Source: Flavobacterium phragmitis | Lineage (GTDB): Bacteria; Bacteroidota; Bacteroidia; Flavobacteriales; Flavobacteriaceae | Assembly (NCBI RefSeq): GCF_900112575.1 | Contig: NZ_FOMH01000001.1 | Span: forward strand, 124,001-188,000 | DNA: 64,000 nucleotides | Reading direction: 5' to 3' | Shown here: positions 59,626-64,000 of the stretch, piece after piece | Layout: each line of letters starts with the position of its first letter | Position numbering within the stretch: the first letter of the stretch is position 1 | Notes under the pieces: model-generated | Database searches by the model: none | Told to the model about the DNA's origin: nothing | The model's input: only the letters and a program-made list of their open reading frames with translations | Position numbers and translations under genes: made by a program

Positions 59626-59957
59626 TTTTTGTCTTTTTAAATGTTATTCAATGAAATGATTAACAGTTATTTTGAAGTAAAATTATTGGAAATTGAGGCG
59701 TTGTAAAAAGTTTGAGGTAAACGTTATAATTTATGAGGTAAACAGATGAAATATATTTTTTGTAGTAAATTTTACCTACAAAATTACCCCATTAAATGTA
59801 TATCTAATCAATGAAAAACATTTTCTTATAATCTCGATATAGTAAGAAAGAAGTAGTTTGAAAAGTACTAGAGAAAAATCCGCTTCGGATAAGCGGAATA
59901 TTTATAGCAATTAAAATAAGTGGTGAGAATATAAAGCTTCGGCAGAGCGACACAAAA
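59626..59957. other. Gene-free repeat region left of the transposase
   Basis: It holds hairpins of the GCTTCGGAnAAGC type (CCGCTTCGGATAAGCGG around 59880-59896) and TTCGGCAGAGCGA around 59938-59951. No gene is supported. Confidence 0.6.
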
Positions 59958-60416
59958 TCAAACATCCTCAAAAAGATATTCATTTTTGAAATCAATATTG
60001 AATAATTTTAGAAACTCAATATATTCTTCTCTAAACGTTTTGGTTTTGTGATGCTCTTCTTGATTTTCAATATATTTTATCACATTCGTCAATTGTGAAT
60101 GTCCATATGAAAAAGCACCAAAACCATTCTGCCATTCAAATTTTCCATTTATCCATTTTTGTTCATTAATGAATTTGGATGAACATGATTTAATATCTCT
60201 TACTAAATCTGATAATGATATATTCGGTTTTATTCCAACTAAAATGTGAATATGATCCGGCATTCCGTTAATTGCAATCACTTTTTGTTTTTGATTGGTG
60301 ATAATACCAGTAATGTATTTGTAAATTTCATCTTTCTGATTTTTATAAATTAGGTTTTTTCTTCCCTTAACAGCAAAAACAATTTGTACATAAAGTTGCG
60401 AATAAGTATCAGCCAT
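59958..60416 (-). CDS. IS200/IS605-family transposase (TnpA-like)
   Basis: 152 residues, typical TnpA length. It has the HUH motif in GMPDHIHILVG and the catalytic tyrosine in VIKYIENQEEHH. It begins MADTYSQLYVQIVFAVKGRK, as in many Bacteroidetes copies. TnpA moves single-stranded DNA by recognising subterminal hairpins; no TnpB or long ends are seen. Hairpin repeats of one sequence family lie on both sides, so it may be a REP-type relative. Confidence 0.9.
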   Translation of the reverse strand: MADTYSQLYVQIVFAVKGRKNLIYKNQKDEIYKYITGIITNQKQKVIAINGMPDHIHILVGIKPNISLSDLVRDIKSCSSKFINEQKWINGKFEWQNGFGAFSYGHSQLTNVIKYIENQEEHHKTKTFREEYIEFLKLFNIDFKNEYLFEDV

Positions 60417-60499
60417 GTTGTCATTAAATGTATTGAATGGTAAATCTAGTTAATAAATTTAATTGTAGGATAAATATTTCTTTTTTTATATGGATAAAT

Positions 60500-60970
60500 A
60501 TGTCGCCCCTCTGGGGCTATATGTAGGGATTGCTAAATTATGCTATAAATATTGGGCTTCTCCGAAGCCATTTTAGAGCTCTAATAAAGTTTTAAAAGAC
60601 GAATTTATAGCAACGTTTGACCAACATTATTTAAAATCTTCATTGAGGGAAATGAAAATTTTAGAAAACAAAAAAAGAGCTACGGAGAAGCCATTAAAGC
60701 TCTTGTAAAGTTTTGAATAGATGAATATTTACAGCAAAATTTGACCAAGATTATTTAAAATCCCAATTCCGAACTGGAAATTTTTAGGAAATAAAAAAAG
60801 AGCTTCGGAGAAGCTCAATATTTATAGAAATCGAATTACCATCGACAATAGAGCTCCAGAGGAGCGACATCTCTTTTTTACAATCACTGTAGATTTAGCT
60901 CCTCTGAAGCTTTATTGACCTAATTGATTTTTTTTAAATATTTTGTCTCTCTGGAGCTTAGTAAAATAAA
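60500..60970. repeat. Hairpin array of the GCTTCGGAGAAGC family with a tandem unit
   Basis: Hairpins occur near 60510 (GCCCCTCTGGGGC), 60557 (GGCTTCTCCGAAGCC), 60678 (GCTACGGAGAAGC), 60800 (GAGCTTCGGAGAAGCTC), 60853 (GCTCCAGAGGAGC) and 60899 (GCTCCTCTGAAGC). Two degenerate units of about 115-120 bp begin around 60600 and 60720, each with TTTGACCAA-x-ATTATTTAAAATC, an AAAAAAGAGCT run and a hairpin. It spans most of the 614-bp gap to the response regulator, in which no gene is seen. Confidence 0.7.
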
Positions 60971-61030
60971 TAGAGATAATAAGATTATCTAGTACTGGAG
61001 AGCCTAATCGAATATACAATCGGTGCTATA

Positions 61031-61720
61031 TCACTTTCCTTCGAAAAGCATAAAAAATGCTTCTTCGTAACTCGTGCTAATTGGAATTTCAGTCTGATCA
61101 ATAAAGATAATTTTATTTCTGATTTTGGAAACCTTAGAAATCGGAATAATAAAGGAACGATGCACACGAACAAATTCTGTTTCCGGCAATTTTTGGATTA
61201 TGGCTTTTAAGGTCATTCTTGCAACAACCGTTTTTTGATCTTTGATATGAATCTTTACATAATCATCCAAACCTTCGATATACAAAATATCCGAAAATAA
61301 TATTTTAATTAAACTGTAATCGGCACGAATGAAAAGATACTGCTGCTCGATGTTTTGGTTTTGGATTTTCCATTGTGAATAAGCTTTTTCTGCAGCCTGC
61401 TCAAATCTGGAAAGCGAGATTGGTTTTAATAAATAATCGGTTGCGCTGAGCGTAAAACCTTCGACAGCAAATTCAGAATAGGCTGTTGTAAAAATGACCA
61501 TGGTTTTGTGCGGGAGTTTTTTGTAAAAATCCAATCCCGAAATCGAAGGCATGTTGATATCAAGAAACAACAGATCTACGGGATATTTTTTGAGGTATTT
61601 GAATGCTTCTTCAGATTTCGTAAAAGTCCGTTCCAAATCTATGTAATCAATAGTATCACATAAACTCTGAAGGATTTCTAATGCTAATGGCTCGTCATCT
61701 AAGGCTATTGCTTTTATCAT
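61031..61720 (-). CDS. LytTR-family response regulator
   Basis: 229 residues. The receiver domain (about 1-120) has the phosphoacceptor in LLFLDINMPSISGLD, and the LytTR DNA-binding domain (about 130-225) has FVRVHRSFIIPISKVSKI and VEG-like YIEGLDDYVKIH. It overlaps the histidine kinase stop by 4 bp, so the pair is a translation-coupled two-component system. Confidence 0.95.
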   Translation of the reverse strand: MIKAIALDDEPLALEILQSLCDTIDYIDLERTFTKSEEAFKYLKKYPVDLLFLDINMPSISGLDFYKKLPHKTMVIFTTAYSEFAVEGFTLSATDYLLKPISLSRFEQAAEKAYSQWKIQNQNIEQQYLFIRADYSLIKILFSDILYIEGLDDYVKIHIKDQKTVVARMTLKAIIQKLPETEFVRVHRSFIIPISKVSKIRNKIIFIDQTEIPISTSYEEAFFMLFEGK

Positions 61721-62808
61721 CGTATTTTAACGCTCAAATTTACGACATACTTTTCTGCTGTATCTTCAATCATTAAAGCATGTTTGTTAGGATATACCAG
61801 CTTTAATCGTTCGACTGTATTCTGAAGCCCAATACCAGAATCGGATTGAACGGAGAATGTCTTTTTATTAGAAACGTATAAAGTTAGTATTTCTTCTTCA
61901 ATATCAATTTTAATATAAATTTCGGAAGTCTGATCGGGATTCACACCATATTTGAATGCATTTTCTATAAAAGAAATTAAAATAAGTGGCGTTATCACTT
62001 TTCTATGCGTACTTCCTATCACCGAATAATTAACATTTACGGTATTTCCTAATCGCGTTTTTTGAAGCGAAATAAAATTGCTGATGTAATTGATCTCTTT
62101 GGTTAAATCAATAACCTCATCATTGGAATTGACCATAATGTAACGCATCAGTTCTGACAATTGCACTACAGCATCTGGCGTTTTATCGTCTTTTTTTAAG
62201 GCAAGCGCATAAATACTGTTCAATGTATTGAATAGAAAATGTGGATTAATCTGTGCTTTTAAAAAGGCTAATTCTGATTTTACTTTTTCTTTCTCCACAC
62301 TCTGCAGTCTTCCAGAAATAGCAAAAAGCAGACTGGTAGCTACGCCAATTAGATATACAAGTGTCGTATGCCCGTATTGAGTTGGTGGTCCTCCTTTGAA
62401 TCCAAAAGACATGGGATGATTGCCATGCGGAGGCGGTGGAAATCTTCCATCAAAAGGTTTCGGGTGGCCGGCGAACTTTCCAGAATGGTATTCAAAATCT
62501 AAAAAGTTTCGGCTTGGATGATCTAAAACGGTTGAAATCCAAAGAAAGAATAAAAGAAAAACAATTATGATTAAATAGTACAGAAGCTTTTTATCTGAAA
62601 AGTAGAGCTTCGGAATTAAATAATAATAGTTGAAGTAAAAAAAGCAAAGAAGCGTGAAATAGATAAAGAAGTAAATCCGGTCATGCGCGTTGGTATACAA
62701 ATGTGGTAATAAAAAAACGGTATTGGTTGACGTAAATGCATACGGCAAAAATAAAAAAGCGAGGCACAAAACTATGTGTTTCGCATAAAGTGAAAATTTT
62801 GCTTTCAT
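61717..62808 (-). CDS. LytS-type sensor histidine kinase
   Basis: 363 residues. Four to five membrane helices fill the N-terminal half (up to about 165), interrupted by a Gly/Pro/His-rich loop (FAGHPKPFDGRFPPPPHGNH). The His_kinase domain has its histidine in INPHFLFNTLNSIYALAL. The ATPase part has IENAFKYG and GIGLQNTVERL. It signals to the LytTR partner. The His-rich extracytoplasmic loop could bind metal, which is inference. Confidence 0.94.
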   Translation of the reverse strand: MKAKFSLYAKHIVLCLAFLFLPYAFTSTNTVFLLPHLYTNAHDRIYFFIYFTLLCFFYFNYYYLIPKLYFSDKKLLYYLIIIVFLLFFLWISTVLDHPSRNFLDFEYHSGKFAGHPKPFDGRFPPPPHGNHPMSFGFKGGPPTQYGHTTLVYLIGVATSLLFAISGRLQSVEKEKVKSELAFLKAQINPHFLFNTLNSIYALALKKDDKTPDAVVQLSELMRYIMVNSNDEVIDLTKEINYISNFISLQKTRLGNTVNVNYSVIGSTHRKVITPLILISFIENAFKYGVNPDQTSEIYIKIDIEEEILTLYVSNKKTFSVQSDSGIGLQNTVERLKLVYPNKHALMIEDTAEKYVVNLSVKIR

Positions 62809-62972
62809 GAATCAATTTTGGTTTATACCGTTTTGAAAAACAAAATGATAAAACTCAAATTTAATGGTATTGCAGCTTTATTTCAAATTATTGCGGTAAA
62901 AACACCTAATGTTGCGACTCGCTTTAAAATGATAGCCTTTTTCGGGCTTATATTCTAATCGTTATTTGACGA

Positions 62973-63941
62973 TTAATCGTGAACTGGACTCTGCGTACAA
63001 GGACAGTTACTGATAGATTGTAAGAAATCAAATCCGATCGTGATTGAATGTGTTCCAGAATTGTAAGTACCAAGACCGTTAAACATTAACTGGTAAGAGT
63101 AAGCAAAATAAAATTTTGATTTCATAAAACCAGCCATTGGACCCATTGCTAATGGTTTTGGGAACTGGTCGTTTAAGAAACGGTACGAAACGCCAATCCA
63201 ATAGTAATCTTCGTAACGATTGTAACGTCTGTATTTGAAGTTAAAATCGGTTGTAGAACGCTGGTCACTTGCAAAATACTGCAGGAACACCGATGGTTCA
63301 TATTCTATACGTCTGTTTTCACCATCTCTAAAAGTAAATCCAGAATATAACTGAAAGTTTGAAAGCAAATCTGGTTCATTCGTTCTTTCCTTAGTCAAGT
63401 TTTTCTTTAAAACGTTATTGGCATTAAAACTTAAATAAAAACCTTTATGGCGGTATAACGCACTAATATCAAAGTTATTATTAGAAGTTTGGCGATTATC
63501 TGTTACCGTAGGATCAAGACCTCCTCCGCCTCCTTCAAAATTTCCTGTTTCTAAACGAAAAGTATTTAAGTTATACGAGATACCAAATGATAGATATTTT
63601 TCAGAATAATAATCTAAAATAAGGTGGTGTGCAAACGAAACTTTAGCTCCTGTTTGCTTAGTGTTACCGTTACTATCATTGTATAATGAAATACCAACTC
63701 CTGAACGATCCAGGACACGAAAATCTGCATACAATGATTGGTTATCTGGTGCATCTTTAATTCCGACCCATTGTGTTAAACCATTGGCTCTAATACGGAG
63801 GTTATCTCCAATACCCGCATAAGCTGGTGAAAGAATAAAAGGGTTATCAGCTAAATACTGGGTAAACACCGGTAGGTTTAACTCTTGGCTGTAACTTGTT
63901 GTTACAGCCATGAGTACTAAGGATAAAATAAGCTTTTTCAT
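62973..63941 (-). CDS. PorP/SprF-family type IX secretion membrane protein
   Basis: 322 residues from MKKLILS at 63941; two further in-frame ATGs upstream at 63968 and 63965 are less likely. The signal peptide ends TSYSQ. The PorP/SprF opening QELNLPVFTQYLADNPFILS is followed by repeated beta-strands of an outer membrane barrel. These proteins retain or anchor large T9SS adhesins, and a partner adhesin gene may lie beyond the right edge. Confidence 0.92.
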   Translation of the reverse strand: MKKLILSLVLMAVTTSYSQELNLPVFTQYLADNPFILSPAYAGIGDNLRIRANGLTQWVGIKDAPDNQSLYADFRVLDRSGVGISLYNDSNGNTKQTGAKVSFAHHLILDYYSEKYLSFGISYNLNTFRLETGNFEGGGGGLDPTVTDNRQTSNNNFDISALYRHKGFYLSFNANNVLKKNLTKERTNEPDLLSNFQLYSGFTFRDGENRRIEYEPSVFLQYFASDQRSTTDFNFKYRRYNRYEDYYWIGVSYRFLNDQFPKPLAMGPMAGFMKSKFYFAYSYQLMFNGLGTYNSGTHSITIGFDFLQSISNCPCTQSPVHD

Positions 63942-64000
63942 TGTAATAATTTTTTTAGATAACATCATTGGGGCTATAATTTTGTTATCTGTATAATGTG

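Noticed and set aside
59804..59995. Open frame of 63 codons on the minus strand
   Set aside because: It overlaps the hairpin region and the 3' end of the transposase gene, with no start signal; it is a by-product of AT-rich repeats.
60500..60970. Possible CRISPR array
   Set aside because: Hairpins differ in sequence and spacing, units are about 115 bp with related rather than unique spacers, and no cas gene is near.

Overview
This window looks like a chromosome segment of a Flavobacterium-type member of the Bacteroidetes. The DNA is AT-rich. Several genes are preceded by the flavobacterial promoter form TTG-N17/18-TAnnTTTG instead of a sigma70-type -35/-10 pair. Marker families are typical of the group: SusC-like TonB receptors with a carboxypeptidase-like N-terminal domain, PorP/SprF, DUF4349, DUF4837, DUF4421, and LytTR regulators. 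The species assignment is inference; no rRNA or tRNA gene was recognised.

Layout. 1-6.9 kb is a metal-homeostasis block: the 5' part of a TonB receptor, a CxxC flavin oxidoreductase, a MerC-CobW operon divergent from a Fur/Zur-like repressor with two operator-like palindromes between them, then mntH (with a fused universal stress domain) and mntR. 7-9 kb holds small unknown membrane proteins and many intergenic repeats. 8.9-13 kb (minus strand) holds an enoyl-CoA hydratase, an NtrY-like histidine kinase, hemJ and hemH. 13.1-15.1 kb holds a DUF1016 nuclease and an AraC regulator. 15.4-16.5 kb holds an unknown membrane protein and a truncated-globin-like lipoprotein. 16.8-23.7 kb is the heme operon hemA-hemC-hemD-hemE, a RAYT transposase with its palindromes, two unknown genes and hemF. 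23.7-26.1 kb is an AT-rich two-gene accessory cassette (a Panacea-domain protein and a 623-residue protein with two C-terminal membrane helices), followed by a DUF4421 gene with no ATG start. 27-32.5 kb holds a class I aldolase, an envelope gene pair, hemB and a cytochrome c. 32.7-37 kb holds two tandem M13 metallopeptidases. 37.2-40.5 kb holds SCO1, feoA, feoB and a 41-residue Cys-rich FeoB partner. 40.7-42.1 kb holds a DUF4349 protein flanked by two paralogous 39-residue membrane microproteins. 42.2-48.6 kb holds an HD hydrolase, an acyl-ACP desaturase, plsC, rnpA, a second DUF4349 protein, an S41 protease and a double-OmpA protein. 49-60 kb holds two HTH regulators around a secreted protein, elaA, a DUF1579 lipoprotein, DUF4837, a LysM transglycosylase, pgk, a small operon with an intradiol dioxygenase, and an IS200-like transposase amid hairpin repeats. 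61-64 kb holds a LytS/LytTR two-component pair and a PorP/SprF protein.

How the parts work together. Eight heme-pathway genes (hemA, B, C, D, E, F, H, J) sit in one 22-kb stretch; hemL was not seen. They lie alongside iron import (feoAB) and heme-using proteins (cytochrome c, globin-like lipoprotein). SCO1 is a copper chaperone for cytochrome oxidase assembly. Zinc and manganese control genes sit at the left end, and a third copy of the putative zinc operator lies in front of the HD hydrolase near 42.9 kb.

Intergenic space is unusually structured. At least seven families of long stem-loops have arms built from 5-7 nt cores repeated about every 8-9 nt. There are also three families of short REP-like palindromes, one tied to a RAYT gene and one to an IS200-like gene. 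These repeats and the 23.7-26.1 kb cassette are the most interesting unexplained parts of the window.
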